Notes: generated by a model not told the origin, from the letters alone. A DNA stretch of 64,000 nt from Polynucleobacter kasalickyi (GCF_900176405.1 NZ_FWXJ01000007.1:89051-153050), one strand, 5' to 3'. Positions 47,851-58,295 are shown, numbered from the stretch's first letter. Translations and numbers: made by a program.

Positions 47851-48006
47851 TCAATTTAAGAGTTCGTCTAAACGAATCATCCTGTCAAGTTTACTAAATT
47901 TATCACTAAGGGAGAATACTTCTGGTATTTCCTTGTTGAAAATGCCCATTTTGAAGGCAATCTCTTGGAAAGAATAAAAAAAATCTCTATCAAGGTCTTC
48001 AGTCAT
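47851..48006 (-). CDS. Possible small protein of 51 residues upstream of the CocE gene
   Basis: An ATG-to-TGA frame fills most of the gap between the CocE-family gene and the divergent sulfate-receptor gene. The predicted peptide is charged and helix-prone, with Glu/Asp-rich start and a Leu/Lys-patterned tail ending DELLN. Its stop lies 13 bases before the longer CocE start. The ribosome site (GGAATA) is weak and distant, so it may be a chance frame. No family is recognised. Confidence 0.35.
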   Translation of the reverse strand: MTEDLDRDFFYSFQEIAFKMGIFNKEIPEVFSLSDKFSKLDRMIRLDELLN

Positions 48007-48091
48007 TTTTTATCTAAGTATTCCATTTTTTAATATTTCACAATCTAAATAATTGGTATTACATTGATTTCATTCATTGAAAGGAATTCTT

Positions 48092-49093
48092 GTGAACATT
48101 AGAAAAATATCAAAAATCTTCTCAGCTCTGTTGTTAGGTGCGGGAATTATCAACAGTGCTATTGCCCAGCAATCAATACTAAACGTATCTTACGATCCAA
48201 CCCGTGAGTTATATCAAAGTTATGATAAATTTTTCTTAAATGACTGGAAAAAAAATACTGGTCAAGTTATTTCAATCAAACAATCACATGGTGGTTCAGG
48301 TAAACAAGCCCGAGCAGTATTAGATGGTTTAGATGCGGATGTAGTTACCCTAGCACTTGCATATGACATAGATATCTTGGCGGAAAAAGGTTTGGTCGCT
48401 AAAGATTGGCAAAAAAAATTCAAAGACAATTCCTCTCCCTACACCTCTACTATCGTATTTTTAGTAAGGAAGGGTAACCCGAAAGGGATTAAAGATTGGA
48501 ATGATTTAATCAAACCAGGTATCGAGGTAATAACTCCCAACCCCAAAACTTCTGGGGGAGCACGTTGGAATTATCTTGCTGCTTGGGCTTATGCACTTGC
48601 TCAAGGAAACGATGACACTCAAGCAAAAGCATTTGTCAAAAAAGTTTATGCCAATGTCAAAGTACTAGACTCTGGAGCTAGGGGTGCCACCACCACTTTC
48701 ACGGAGCGTAGCATTGGAGATGTTCTGATTGCCTGGGAAAACGAAGCCTATTTAGCAGTAAAAGAATTAGGCCCCAAAGAATATGAAATTATTACTCCAT
48801 CTATTTCGATCCTAGCTGAACCACCTGTAGCGATCGTTGATAAAGTAGTCGACAAAAAAGGGACCCGTAAAGTGGCAACAGCATACCTGGAAAATCTTTA
48901 TTCTCCAGAGGGTCAAGAGATTGCTGCAAAAAATTACTATCGCCCAAGAGACCCCAAAGTGGCAGCCAAATATGCTAATCAATTTGCAAAAGTCAAATTA
49001 GTTACGATCGACAAGGTTTTTGGTGGTTGGCAAAATGCACAAAAAAAGCACTTTAATGACGGCGGAATTTTTGACGAAATTATTCTAAAGTAA
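48092..49093 (+). CDS. sbp: Sulfate/thiosulfate ABC transporter binding protein
   Basis: The protein (333 residues from GTG 48092, six bases after AAGGA) has a leader ending near SAIAQ, then [13 protein letters not shown], the start typical of sulfate/thiosulfate receptors. Later segments include [12 protein letters not shown] and [13 protein letters not shown], which contact the oxyanion. It delivers sulfate or thiosulfate to the CysTWA permease encoded downstream. A hairpin after its stop separates it from cysT, which may let the receptor be made in excess. Sulfate against thiosulfate preference cannot be read. Confidence 0.9.
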   Translation: MNIRKISKIFSALLLGAGIINSAIAQQSILNVSYDPTRELYQSYDKFFLNDWKKNTGQVISIKQSHGGSGKQARAVLDGLDADVVTLALAYDIDILAEKGLVAKDWQKKFKDNSSPYTSTIVFLVRKGNPKGIKDWNDLIKPGIEVITPNPKTSGGARWNYLAAWAYALAQGNDDTQAKAFVKKVYANVKVLDSGARGATTTFTERSIGDVLIAWENEAYLAVKELGPKEYEIITPSISILAEPPVAIVDKVVDKKGTRKVATAYLENLYSPEGQEIAAKNYYRPRDPKVAAKYANQFAKVKLVTIDKVFGGWQNAQKKHFNDGGIFDEIILK

Positions 49094-49107
49094 GAATGAT
49101 AAATATT

Positions 49108-49139
49108 ACTAATAGTGCTCACTGATCAGCACTATTAGT
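49108..49139 (+). terminator. Hairpin between sbp and cysT
   Basis: A perfect 12-base-pair stem, ACTAATAGTGCT with its complement, closes on eight bases and is followed by TTTTAT. It lies inside a co-directional transporter operon, so it probably gives partial termination or protects the upstream mRNA end. That role is inferred from position. Confidence 0.7.
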
Positions 49140-49223
49140 TTTATAAACCTATATTCAATTTTCATATAAGGTCATAAAGTTTTCTTCTTTGCCTTTTTTT
49201 CATTGAATCTCTAGACTTGTCTC

Positions 49224-50060
49224 ATGTTAAATGTAAAGAAAAATAGCCTCTTCCCAGGGTTTGGTTTGTCACTGGGCTACACGATTGTGTACCTATCAAT
49301 CATCGTATTAATTCCTTTGTCAGCAATTATTTTAAAAACGACTAGTCTGACTTTGTCGGCTTTTATCGACGTGATTGCTTCTCCTAGAGTATTAGCCTCT
49401 TTTCGCTTAAGTTTTGGTATGGCGTTAGTGGCTGGCCTAATTAATGCATTTTTTGGATTACTACTTGCATGGGCCCTAGTTAGATATAGTTTTATTGGGA
49501 AAAATTTGATTGACGCCCTAGTGGATTTACCATTTGCGCTCCCAACTGCCGTAACGGGTATTGCATTAACTGCCCTTTATTCTAAAAATGGTTGGATTGG
49601 CAGTCATCTTGAGCCCTTAGGTATCAAAATTGCCTTTACGCCTTGGGGCATTCTAATCGCACTCATCTTTATTGGTTTACCCTTTGTAGTTCGAACAGTC
49701 CAACCGATTCTTGAAGAAATTGAATTAGAGCTTGAAGAAGCAGCAGCTAGCCTTGGTGCTAGTCGTTTACAAACTTTTAGAAAAGTTATCCTACCGATTT
49801 TATTACCAGCATTACTAACTGGCTTTGCTCTCGCCTTTGCCAGAGGGGTTGGAGAGTATGGCTCAGTTATTTTTATTGCTGGCAATATCCCAATGGTTTC
49901 AGAAATTACCCCGCTAATGATTATTACTAAGCTCGAACAATATGACTATGTTGGTGCCACCGCTATCGCATCTGTCATGCTCCTCATTTCATTATGTCTA
50001 TTATTTACTATTAATGGCCTTCAGTCATGGACTGCAAAACGAACTGGAAGGGTTAGATAA
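49224..50060 (+). CDS. cysT: Sulfate/thiosulfate ABC transporter permease CysT
   Basis: The 278-residue inner-membrane permease has six spans, an opening [18 protein letters not shown] and a full EAA loop, [21 protein letters not shown]. It forms a heterodimer with CysW. Its stop and the CysW start share bases (TAATG arrangement), showing translational coupling. It begins 130 bases after sbp, with the hairpin between. Confidence 0.95.
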   Translation: MLNVKKNSLFPGFGLSLGYTIVYLSIIVLIPLSAIILKTTSLTLSAFIDVIASPRVLASFRLSFGMALVAGLINAFFGLLLAWALVRYSFIGKNLIDALVDLPFALPTAVTGIALTALYSKNGWIGSHLEPLGIKIAFTPWGILIALIFIGLPFVVRTVQPILEEIELELEEAAASLGASRLQTFRKVILPILLPALLTGFALAFARGVGEYGSVIFIAGNIPMVSEITPLMIITKLEQYDYVGATAIASVMLLISLCLLFTINGLQSWTAKRTGRVR

Positions 50061-50935
50061 TGAGTACGATGAATCGTTTTGAAAAAAGTTCTGCTACTAA
50101 AGACTCCCTGCTAGTAAAGTCTTTAGTACTGATTTTCTCTTTAATTTTTTTTGGTGTTTTCTTATTATTACCTTTACTCGCCGTATTTTTCGAAGCATTG
50201 CATAAAGGCTGGGAGTATTATGTTAACGCGGTAACGGAACCAGATAACTGGTCTGCTATCCAATTAACTTTATTAGCAGCTGGTATTTCAGTACCACTTA
50301 ACTTAGTCTTTGGTGTAGCTGCATCTTGGGCAATTACAAAGTTTGATTTTAGAGGTAAACAACTTCTCATAACTCTCATTGATCTACCATTTTCAGTATC
50401 TCCAGTTGTTGCAGGTTTAATTTTTGTATTAGTATTCGGCGCACAAGGCTGGTTTGGATCTTGGTTATCAGATAACGATATCAAAATTATTTTTGCTGTG
50501 CCTGGCATCGTTCTTGCCACCATTTTTGTCACATTCCCATTTGTAGCACGCGAACTCATTCCATTAATGGAAGCCCAAGGTCGAGACGAAGAAGAAGCGG
50601 CAATTGTATTAGGTGCGAGTGGTTGGCAAACGTTTCGATATGTCACATTACCAAATATTAAGTGGGGATTGTTATATGGCGTGATTCTATGTAACGCCAG
50701 AGCCATGGGGGAGTTTGGCGCAGTATCTGTTGTTTCAGGGCATATTCGGGGCTATACCAACACGATTCCTTTACAAGTGGAAATTCTTTATAACGAATAT
50801 AACTATGTAGCGGCATTCGCTGTTGCATCGCTATTAGCATTGTTAGCCTTAGTCACATTAGCAGCAAAAAGCTATGTTGAATGGCAACAAAAAACAGAGT
50901 TAAATGCAGCCCCAGTCATTGAAGGTATCTTATGA
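50060..50935 (+). CDS. cysW: Sulfate/thiosulfate ABC transporter permease CysW
   Basis: The 291-residue permease has six spans and the EAA loop [21 protein letters not shown]. The [19 protein letters not shown] segment near the C-terminus is characteristic of CysW. It pairs with CysT, overlapping its gene by one base, and overlaps the cysA start by four bases. Confidence 0.95.
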   Translation: MSTMNRFEKSSATKDSLLVKSLVLIFSLIFFGVFLLLPLLAVFFEALHKGWEYYVNAVTEPDNWSAIQLTLLAAGISVPLNLVFGVAASWAITKFDFRGKQLLITLIDLPFSVSPVVAGLIFVLVFGAQGWFGSWLSDNDIKIIFAVPGIVLATIFVTFPFVARELIPLMEAQGRDEEEAAIVLGASGWQTFRYVTLPNIKWGLLYGVILCNARAMGEFGAVSVVSGHIRGYTNTIPLQVEILYNEYNYVAAFAVASLLALLALVTLAAKSYVEWQQKTELNAAPVIEGIL

Positions 50936-52023
50936 GTATTCAAGTAAAAAATATCAATAAATCTTTTGGCAATTTTATTGCTTTAAACAATGTATCTCTC
51001 AACTTCCCTTCAGGAGAACTCGTCGCTTTACTGGGACCATCAGGTTGCGGTAAGACCACTCTTTTAAGAATCATTGCGGGTTTAGAAACACCGAATAGTG
51101 GTAGCATCGTTTTAGATGGCGTTGATACCTCGCTAACATCTGTTCGTGAGCGTCAAGTTGGTTTTGTGTTTCAACACTATGCTCTGTTCAAACACATGAC
51201 TGTATTTGATAACGTAGCATTTGGGTTGCAAGTGAAAAATCGCAAAGAACGACTCAGCAAAGAAGCAATCGCTCATAAAGTTCATGAGTTGTTAAATTTA
51301 GTGCAACTCGATTGGCTACATGATCGTTTTCCGGCTCAATTATCGGGAGGCCAAAGGCAACGTATTGCTTTAGCTCGCGCTTTGGCGGTAGAGCCAAAGG
51401 TCTTATTGCTCGATGAGCCCTTTGGAGCTTTGGATGCAAAAGTTCGTAAGGAACTTCGTCGTTGGTTACGTAAGCTCCATGATGACTTACACATTACTTC
51501 TATTTTTGTCACTCATGACCAAGAAGAAGCCTTAGAGGTAGCTGATCGAGTTGTTCTTATGAACAAGGGTAATATCGAACAAATTGGTACCCCTGATGAA
51601 GTTTATGATCATCCAGCTACGCCTTTTGTATATGGCTTTTTAGGTAATGTGAATCTTTTTCATGGGCGAGTTGATGGGCCCAATATTTTAGTTGGTCGAG
51701 AGAAACTTCAGCATGATCATTCAAATGAAATGGCACAGGGTGCATCAGTATTAGCATTTGCTAGACCATATGAATTAGAGCTCTCAGACATTGAGACCAC
51801 TACAGACGGAGTAATCGCCAAGATAGATCGAATTCTAGTATTGGGTCTTAACGCCAAAATCGAGCTGTCCGCTTTATCAGAAGAAAGCTCTACCTTAACT
51901 CCACAGTTTTATGAAGTTGAAATGCCAAGGGCTGATGTCAATCAACGCGGTCTAAAAGAAGGACAAATTGTCCGAATCAATCCATCTTATTTACGTATTT
52001 TTGAAAAAACACAATCAAATTAG
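50932..52023 (+). CDS. cysA: Sulfate/thiosulfate ABC transporter ATPase CysA
   Basis: The 363-residue ATPase has Walker [10 protein letters not shown] (34-42), signature LSGGQRQR, Walker [13 protein letters not shown] and the switch His in [11 protein letters not shown]-terminal regulatory TOBE-like domain follows from about residue 240. It powers sulfate/thiosulfate import. It overlaps cysW by four bases and is followed after 13 bases by the CysB-type regulator gene. Confidence 0.95.
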   Translation: MSIQVKNINKSFGNFIALNNVSLNFPSGELVALLGPSGCGKTTLLRIIAGLETPNSGSIVLDGVDTSLTSVRERQVGFVFQHYALFKHMTVFDNVAFGLQVKNRKERLSKEAIAHKVHELLNLVQLDWLHDRFPAQLSGGQRQRIALARALAVEPKVLLLDEPFGALDAKVRKELRRWLRKLHDDLHITSIFVTHDQEEALEVADRVVLMNKGNIEQIGTPDEVYDHPATPFVYGFLGNVNLFHGRVDGPNILVGREKLQHDHSNEMAQGASVLAFARPYELELSDIETTTDGVIAKIDRILVLGLNAKIELSALSEESSTLTPQFYEVEMPRADVNQRGLKEGQIVRINPSYLRIFEKTQSN

Positions 52024-52036
52024 TTAAAACAAAATT

Positions 52037-52978
52037 ATGAATTTTCAGCAATTAAGAATCATCCGTGAAACAGTAAGAAAAAACTTTAATTTAACGGAAG
52101 TAGCAAATACTCTTTTTACATCTCAATCGGGAGTTAGTAAACACATATTAGATTTAGAAGATGAATTAGGTGTTGAACTTTTTATCAGAAAAGGTAAAAG
52201 ACTTCTTGGTTTAACAGAGCCTGGACAAGAACTACTCCAAATGGTCGAACGGATATTACTTGAATCAAACAATATTAAGCAATTGGGAAAACAATTTAGT
52301 GATAGTGACAAAGGTCAACTGACGATTGCCACCACACACACTCAAGCTAGATATGCGTTACCTAAAGTGGTCAGTGAGTTTAAGAAAAAATATCCAAACG
52401 TCCATCTAGCGCTTCATCAAGGAAGCCCAACAGAAATTGTGCAAATGTTGATTGAGGGGAAAGCCGATTTTGGAATAGCTACTGAATCGCTAGACCAATA
52501 TCCTGAGTTAATCACCTTTCCCTATTACAGTTGGCATCATGCAATTATTGCACCTAAAAACCACGCCCTCACTAAGCTGAAGAAAATCAATCTTGAAAAT
52601 TTATCAGAGTATCCTATTGTTACCTACCATGAGGGCTTTACAGGACGTAAGTCGATTGATGAAGCTTTTCTAACCGCCAATATTACTCCAGATATCGTCA
52701 TGTCAGCGTTAGATGCCGATGTAATTAAAACTTACGTCGAACTAGGGCTTGGTGTTGGTATTATTGCCTCAATGGCTTATCAAGCTGAGCGAGATAAGAA
52801 CTTGGTATTATTAAATAGTACCCATCTCTTCCCCACAAATACCACAAAGATTGCTTTGCGACGTGGTTATTTTTTAAGAGGATTTGCACATGATTTTATT
52901 GAATTATGTTCGCCAGAACTTACTAAAGAAAATTTAAAATTAGCTTTACATCCTGTGCTTGATAGCTATATAGATTAA
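52037..52978 (+). CDS. cysB: CysB-type LysR transcriptional regulator
   Basis: The 313-residue LysR regulator opens MNFQQLRIIRETVRKNFNLTEVA with the winged helix (3-60) reading TSQSGVSKHILDLEDELG, the CysB/Cbl helix pattern. The effector domain (about 93-300) contains TTHTQARYALP, known to bind N-acetylserine or sulfate in CysB. It activates sulfur-assimilation genes. Placement at the end of the sulfate importer operon suggests it controls that operon; Cbl is the alternative name. Confidence 0.9.
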   Translation: MNFQQLRIIRETVRKNFNLTEVANTLFTSQSGVSKHILDLEDELGVELFIRKGKRLLGLTEPGQELLQMVERILLESNNIKQLGKQFSDSDKGQLTIATTHTQARYALPKVVSEFKKKYPNVHLALHQGSPTEIVQMLIEGKADFGIATESLDQYPELITFPYYSWHHAIIAPKNHALTKLKKINLENLSEYPIVTYHEGFTGRKSIDEAFLTANITPDIVMSALDADVIKTYVELGLGVGIIASMAYQAERDKNLVLLNSTHLFPTNTTKIALRRGYFLRGFAHDFIELCSPELTKENLKLALHPVLDSYID

Positions 52979-53066
52979 GTTGTTAACCTCAAATAACCGT
53001 AAGATTTCATCATCGATAAAATAGTATCTATAATAAAAAAAAGTATAACTAGATTGGAGACAAACC

Positions 53067-53831
53067 ATGGATTTTTCTAATAAGGATGTTCGCAGTAAAG
53101 TAAGTGAAGCGGAGTGGGAAACTCGCGTCAATCTTGCAGCTTGCTATCGATTTGCTGCTCACTTTAAGATGACGGATTTAATTTACACGCATATCTCGGC
53201 GAAAGTTCCTGGATCAGATAACCATTTTTTACTCAATGCTTTTGGTCTCATGTGGGATGAAGTACAAGCTTCCAATTTAGTAAAAATCACTCTGGATGGT
53301 GAAATCGTTGATGATCCTACTGGTTTAGGCTTTAATCAAGCCGGGTTTGTGATTCATAGTGCTATCCATGAAGCACGGACTGATGTCCATTGTGTGATGC
53401 ACACTCATACTGCTGCAGGTGTTGGTGTTTCTGCTCAAGAACATGGATTACTGCCTATCTCTCAACATGCCATGCGACTTACCAACAATGTGGCTTATCA
53501 TGCCTATGAAGGCGTTGCCCTGAACTTAGAAGAGCGTCAGCGTTTGGTTGCAGATATTGGGGATAAGATGACGCTCATTTTGTCCAATCATGGCTTACTT
53601 ACTTGTGGCAGTACCATTCGTGAAGCCTTTGATTACATGTATTACCTAGAACGAGCTTGCCAAATTCAAATTGCTGCCCTCTCTGGTGGTGCAAAATTAA
53701 TCATCCCAAGCCAAGAAGTTGCTGAAGGTGTTGCTAAGAGTTTTGCTCGACCTGGCTACCAGGAAAGAAAAGGCGAATGGAAAGCATTGCTCCGCATGCT
53801 AGACAAGATGGATCCGTCTTATAAAACCTAA
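53067..53831 (+). CDS. Class II aldolase/adducin-family protein
   Basis: The 254-residue protein has VMHTHTAAGVGVS (about 111-123) with two zinc His residues, and a third candidate His in SNHGLLTCG (about 171-179); an acidic residue in the YHAYEG region would complete the site. The family covers fuculose and rhamnulose phosphate aldolases, ribulose-phosphate epimerases and adducin-like proteins of unknown activity; this resembles the last group. It starts 88 bases after cysB with its own GGAGAC site, and converges on a Bug gene. Confidence 0.85.
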   Translation: MDFSNKDVRSKVSEAEWETRVNLAACYRFAAHFKMTDLIYTHISAKVPGSDNHFLLNAFGLMWDEVQASNLVKITLDGEIVDDPTGLGFNQAGFVIHSAIHEARTDVHCVMHTHTAAGVGVSAQEHGLLPISQHAMRLTNNVAYHAYEGVALNLEERQRLVADIGDKMTLILSNHGLLTCGSTIREAFDYMYYLERACQIQIAALSGGAKLIIPSQEVAEGVAKSFARPGYQERKGEWKALLRMLDKMDPSYKT

Positions 53832-53835
53832 AAAA

Positions 53836-54816
53836 TTAGTCCGGCTTAATTTTCCCAGCTTTTATAACTGTTCCCCATTTATCAAGCTCCGTACGTATTT
53901 TTTGAGCAGTTTGCTCAGGAGAATTGTTGTATACAAAATAACCCGCATTAATCAGCTTCGCTTGTAACTCCGCATTCGATAATGCCTTGTTAAATTCGAC
54001 ATTCAATTTCTGGATGATAGGGTTTGGAGTACCTGCCGGAGCCATGATAAATTGCAAAGTTTCCCCCTCGACATCGCTAACGCCAGATTCAACTAAGGTA
54101 GGAATATCTGGGAGAGCTGGAGACCTAGCATTACTGGTAAAAGCGATGCCAATTAATTTTCCAGACTTCACTTGAGCCATTGCTGGGGGTAAGGTAGAAA
54201 AAGCGATCGGTACTTGATTACCCAATACTGCCTGCAGTGCTGGTCCGCCACCATTAAATGGAATATGGGGCATATTTAAATTCAATTTCAACTTTAGCAA
54301 CTCTGCGCTTAAATGGGGTCCAGAACCACCTCCGGGACTAGCAAAATCATATTTACCTGGATTCGCTTTAATTAGTGCTAAAAACTCTTGAACGTTTTTC
54401 GCTGGAAAACTAGGATGAACTACGATCAGATTCGGTGAGCCCGCTGGCATGATAATTGGCGTGAAATCCTTGATGACATCGTATCCTGGATTTGCGTATA
54501 AATTAGGATTTATCACCAGATTACTACTGACCAACAAAAGTGTATATCCATCAGGACTGGACCTTGCTACATATTGCATCCCAATGTTTGCAGCAGCGCC
54601 AGGTTTACTCTCGATGATTACTGGCTTACCAAGACTTTCACTGAGTGCTTGTCCTAGTAGACGTCCCACAATATCTGAAGGACCGCCTGGAGGGTAAGGG
54701 ATGACTATTTTAATCGGTCGATTCGGATATTCTTGTGCCTGAAGGGATACATTCAGACTAAAACTTAGACCAATCATTCCAACTACTGTTAACAATCGAT
54801 TGAATAATTTCATCAT
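53836..54816 (-). CDS. Bug/TctC-family periplasmic substrate-binding protein
   Basis: The 326-residue receptor has a leader ending near VSLQAQ, then YPNRPIKIVIPYPPGGPSD, SPDGYTLL and IPFNGGGPA. The last loop reads FNG where the family usually has YKG, so the carboxylate contacts may differ. It lies 26 bases after the ketopantoate-reductase gene on the same strand, and converges on the class II aldolase gene four bases away. Confidence 0.92.
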   Translation of the reverse strand: MMKLFNRLLTVVGMIGLSFSLNVSLQAQEYPNRPIKIVIPYPPGGPSDIVGRLLGQALSESLGKPVIIESKPGAAANIGMQYVARSSPDGYTLLLVSSNLVINPNLYANPGYDVIKDFTPIIMPAGSPNLIVVHPSFPAKNVQEFLALIKANPGKYDFASPGGGSGPHLSAELLKLKLNLNMPHIPFNGGGPALQAVLGNQVPIAFSTLPPAMAQVKSGKLIGIAFTSNARSPALPDIPTLVESGVSDVEGETLQFIMAPAGTPNPIIQKLNVEFNKALSNAELQAKLINAGYFVYNNSPEQTAQKIRTELDKWGTVIKAGKIKPD

Positions 54817-54842
54817 TTTCTATCCAAAATATGTAATAAGAT

Positions 54843-55853
54843 TTACTTACCTACCACCCGAATACCACCACCCTCTGCCTGCGCAGTCTGATCCAAAACA
54901 TCTAAAAATAAAGAAATCATGCGTAAAGTTGGCGTTGGAATTTTTAAAATTTCACCCATTTCGATCACTACTTTAATGATTGCCGCACTTTCAAGAGGCC
55001 TACCGGCTCTTATATCTTGCTGCATAGAAGGACTACTTTTGAAATCTCCCTTAGCACTTAATAACTCACTCGCAGGACTGATATCCAACTCAATACCTAA
55101 TTGCTTAGTAATCGCTAAACTTTCGTGCATGATGGATTGCACTATTTCAGCACCATATGGATGAGCCTCATATCTACCTGGAGGAGATTGGCCAATCGTA
55201 CACAGCGTATTCCAAACAATATTTCTGAGGAGTTTTTGCCATTTTGCCTTGCGAATATCGGAGACCACTTGAACCCCAAAACCGGTGGAGGTGACCAGTT
55301 TTTCAATTTCCAATAATCTAGGACGCATTTGATTATCAACTTCACCGATACTTAACCAAGACTTAGGAACTTTTGGTAGAACGTATTGAGTTGGCCCCAC
55401 TTTGATGACAGGTCTGAAAATAACCGCCCCAACAATCGACTCCACTGGAATATTTTTGGTCAGTGAGCCATCAGGATCTAAAGTTTGAAGGACTCTGCCA
55501 CTCCAAGGTGAATCAATGCCACTGAAATACCACCACGGCAACCCATTTTGTATCATCACTAGCGAACCACCTGATGATAATCTAGACATAATATCCTCTG
55601 CCGCATCGGCTATTTGCATCGACTTCAGCGTCACAAAAATAATGTCAAAGTTTTTTTCAGTAGAATGAGGATCGATACAACGAATAGGAACTTGCAATTG
55701 TTCACCACCCATTTCGCCGTATGTCACGCCATGTTCACGTAAATTCCTGAGATTTTCACCCCTAGCTAAAACACAGACATCCTGATTTGCTTTGGTTAAC
55801 TCGGCAGTTAACCAACTACCAATTGCCCCCGCTCCATATACTAGAGTTTTCAT
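54843..55853 (-). CDS. Ketopantoate reductase-family (PanE/ApbA) dehydrogenase
   Basis: The 336-residue protein has the Rossmann site VYGAGAIGSWLTAEL (4-18) and the C-terminal helical domain with KWQKLLRNIVWNTL, carrying the catalytic Lys and Asn of the PanE fold. The conserved Glu/Ser segment around RPLESAAII follows. True PanE makes pantoate in CoA synthesis, but many paralogues reduce other 2-keto acids. Coupling to a Bug receptor argues for a catabolic paralogue here, so I give no symbol. Confidence 0.85.
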   Translation of the reverse strand: MKTLVYGAGAIGSWLTAELTKANQDVCVLARGENLRNLREHGVTYGEMGGEQLQVPIRCIDPHSTEKNFDIIFVTLKSMQIADAAEDIMSRLSSGGSLVMIQNGLPWWYFSGIDSPWSGRVLQTLDPDGSLTKNIPVESIVGAVIFRPVIKVGPTQYVLPKVPKSWLSIGEVDNQMRPRLLEIEKLVTSTGFGVQVVSDIRKAKWQKLLRNIVWNTLCTIGQSPPGRYEAHPYGAEIVQSIMHESLAITKQLGIELDISPASELLSAKGDFKSSPSMQQDIRAGRPLESAAIIKVVIEMGEILKIPTPTLRMISLFLDVLDQTAQAEGGGIRVVGK

Positions 55854-56162
55854 ATTTAATATTTTTTTTAATTGATTTTGTAAAAAGTCTCACTGAATAA
55901 CAATAACTTCATTTTTGGTTAAATTCAATTCATCTGACCAAATATTTCATATTATTACTAGATGGATGTTCCTTTTCACGATACTCAAATCCACTTGTGA
56001 CCCAACTTTAGAGCATGACTAGCCTTTTTATATAACGCCAAGTGTCAGAACACTCCATAAAAGTTAATCTATGCCTAAATTCATCAAAACACCAAAAAAT
56101 AAAGGATGAAACGAATTTTGTGTATATTATTTATTAATTCAAAAATAATAGAAGGAGTATTT
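55854..56162. other. Intergenic region between divergent PanE-like and sulfatase genes
   Basis: About 309 bases without a supported gene. It is AT-rich and must hold the promoters of both divergent genes. I see no terminator, no long inverted repeat and no tRNA. An ATG at 56106 opens the sulfatase frame early but has no spaced ribosome site. Confidence 0.5.
56152..56157 (+). promoter_or_regulatory. Shine-Dalgarno site fixing a GTG start
   Basis: AAGGAG lies five bases before GTG 56163. A proper Sec leader begins at this GTG, while the earlier ATG at 56106 would add nineteen residues with no purpose. Confidence 0.7.
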
Positions 56163-58259
56163 GTGAAATCTTTTAAACTTGCGACTTTATTAGCTTTAAG
56201 CTTTTCTATCAACTCGGCTTTCGCTGCTGGTGGGGGGGCAATTGTTGCTGACCCTGGCGCTATGGAAGGAAAGCACTTTGACAAGAAAGGTAAGTACCCC
56301 TCTACGTACACGATAAAGCTGCAGGAAATGGCTCGTAAATCCTTGCCTTTTGAAGATACCACTGACTATGATGAAGCAAAAAAAGGCTTCATCGCAGCGC
56401 CTAGCTACAAACAAATTAAAGCCGAAGCTGGGAATGTGGCATGGGATATGGGTAGCTATGACTTCTTACTTCAAGGTAAAACCTTCGATAGTATTCACCC
56501 CTCACTTCAACGCCAAGCTGTTCTCAATATGGCGTATGGTTTATACGAAGTTCTCCCAGGCAAAATATATCAAGTCCGCGGCTTTGACTTAGCAAATATT
56601 AGTTTTGTTAAAACCAATACAGGTTGGATTGTTTTTGATCCACTAACGGCCAAAGAAACAGCCAAAGCAGCACTTGACTTCATTAACGAAAAACTTGGTA
56701 AACGTCCAGTAGTTGCAGTGGTTTATTCCCACTCCCATGGTGATCACTTCGGTGGGGTTCGCGGCGTCGTCGAAGAAGCAGATGTTAAAGCCGGTAAAGT
56801 ACAAATTATTGCTCCAGTTGGCTTTATGGAAGCTGCAGTTGCTGAAAACGTCTATGCAGGAAATGCAATGACACGCAGGATGTTTTTTCAGTACGGCGTT
56901 TTACTCCCAAGAAGTCCATTTGGGCACGTTGATCAATCCATTGGTAAAAATACTGCTGCAGGTAATTTAGGCTTAATTGAACCAACAAAATATATCACTA
57001 ACGCTTTTGAATCAATGACGATTGATGGTGTGAAAATGGAATTCCAAAACACCCCTGGTACAGAAGCGCCAGCAGAAATGAATACCTACTTCCCAGAGAT
57101 GAAAGCGCTTTGGGCCGCGGAAAACATCACAGGAACCATCCATAATATTTATACTCTGCGTGGTGCTTTAGTAAGAGATGCGCTCGCTTGGTCTAAAAAT
57201 ATTAATAACGCTCTGTATCGTTACGGCCCAGATGTTGACGTAATGTTTGCATCCCACTCATGGCCACGCTTTGGTAATGCTCGTATCCAAGATATCATGA
57301 GAACTCAACGAGATACCTATGCTTATTTGAATAATGAAGTTCTCCACCATGCAAATCAAGGTGTCACCATCAATGAAATTCAAAACGTATATAAGCTCCC
57401 TGATAGTTTGAAGAATAAGTGGGCTGCACACAGTTACCATGGTTCAGAGGAACACAATAGCCGTGCAGTAATTAACCGTTACATTGGTTATTGGGATGGT
57501 AATCCAACCACTCTAACTCCCCTTTCCCCTAAGGACTCAGCACCTCTTTATGTTGAAATGATGGGGGGTAGTGCAAAAATTATCGCTAAAGGGAAACAAC
57601 TTTACAGCCAAGGAAAATATCTGCAAGGTACTGAAATTGTCAATAAACTAGTCTACGCAGAACCGAATAACACGGCAGCAAAAGATTTGCTGGCTGATTT
57701 ATTTGAGCAAATTGGTTATCAAAAAGAAAGTCCAAGTGTTCGTAACAGCTTCCTAGGTGCCGCCTACGAATTACGTCATGGCATGCCTGCTGGAACCCCA
57801 CCAAAAGCTAGCGGTCCTGACCTCATTCGCGGGATGCCAACAGAATTATGGCTAAATTCTTTAGCAATTTCGATGGATAGTAGAAAAGTTGCTGGTAAAA
57901 AATCTGTGATTAACCTTGAAACCCCTGATAACGGTGAAAAGTTTGTCGTAGAATTGAGTAACTCAGCGCTTACCAATATCAAAGGGCAACAAGCCGCTAA
58001 AGCTGATTTAAGCATTACATTAAATCGTGCCGATTTAAACTTAGTAATGGGTGGTACGAAAACTTTTGATCAATTGATTCAAGAAGGTAAAGCAAAGTTT
58101 GTTGGTAATCGCCAAGTTTTTGATGACCTCCGCAGTTCACTCACATCCTTCACACCGACCTTTGAGTTAATGCCTGGCACCAAGCCTAAATCCACTCCAG
58201 CACCACATGGAAATTTAGATCCGTTAGTGGTGAGAGACTCTGCCGAGCTTGGGGAGTAA
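56163..58259 (+). CDS. SdsA/BDS1-type secreted alkyl sulfatase
   Basis: The protein (698 residues from GTG 56163) has a Sec leader ending near NSAFA. The MBL domain has SHSHGDHFGG (His190, His192, Asp194, His195) and the second metal region AENITGTIHN with an acidic ligand. An alkyl-sulfatase dimerisation domain and a C-terminal SCP2-like domain (about residue 570 on) follow, as in Pseudomonas SdsA1. The enzyme cleaves alkyl sulfates to alcohol and sulfate in the periplasm. A porin gene follows 243 bases later, and a sulfate importer lies 4 kb upstream. Confidence 0.92.
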   Translation: MKSFKLATLLALSFSINSAFAAGGGAIVADPGAMEGKHFDKKGKYPSTYTIKLQEMARKSLPFEDTTDYDEAKKGFIAAPSYKQIKAEAGNVAWDMGSYDFLLQGKTFDSIHPSLQRQAVLNMAYGLYEVLPGKIYQVRGFDLANISFVKTNTGWIVFDPLTAKETAKAALDFINEKLGKRPVVAVVYSHSHGDHFGGVRGVVEEADVKAGKVQIIAPVGFMEAAVAENVYAGNAMTRRMFFQYGVLLPRSPFGHVDQSIGKNTAAGNLGLIEPTKYITNAFESMTIDGVKMEFQNTPGTEAPAEMNTYFPEMKALWAAENITGTIHNIYTLRGALVRDALAWSKNINNALYRYGPDVDVMFASHSWPRFGNARIQDIMRTQRDTYAYLNNEVLHHANQGVTINEIQNVYKLPDSLKNKWAAHSYHGSEEHNSRAVINRYIGYWDGNPTTLTPLSPKDSAPLYVEMMGGSAKIIAKGKQLYSQGKYLQGTEIVNKLVYAEPNNTAAKDLLADLFEQIGYQKESPSVRNSFLGAAYELRHGMPAGTPPKASGPDLIRGMPTELWLNSLAISMDSRKVAGKKSVINLETPDNGEKFVVELSNSALTNIKGQQAAKADLSITLNRADLNLVMGGTKTFDQLIQEGKAKFVGNRQVFDDLRSSLTSFTPTFELMPGTKPKSTPAPHGNLDPLVVRDSAELGE

Positions 58260-58295
58260 AAGCACGAATCTCATTGAAATTATTTAGTAGCTAAC

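Noticed and set aside
50218..50706. 162-residue antisense frame inside cysW
   Set aside because: Fully antisense to a clear permease gene; composition typical of a shadow frame.
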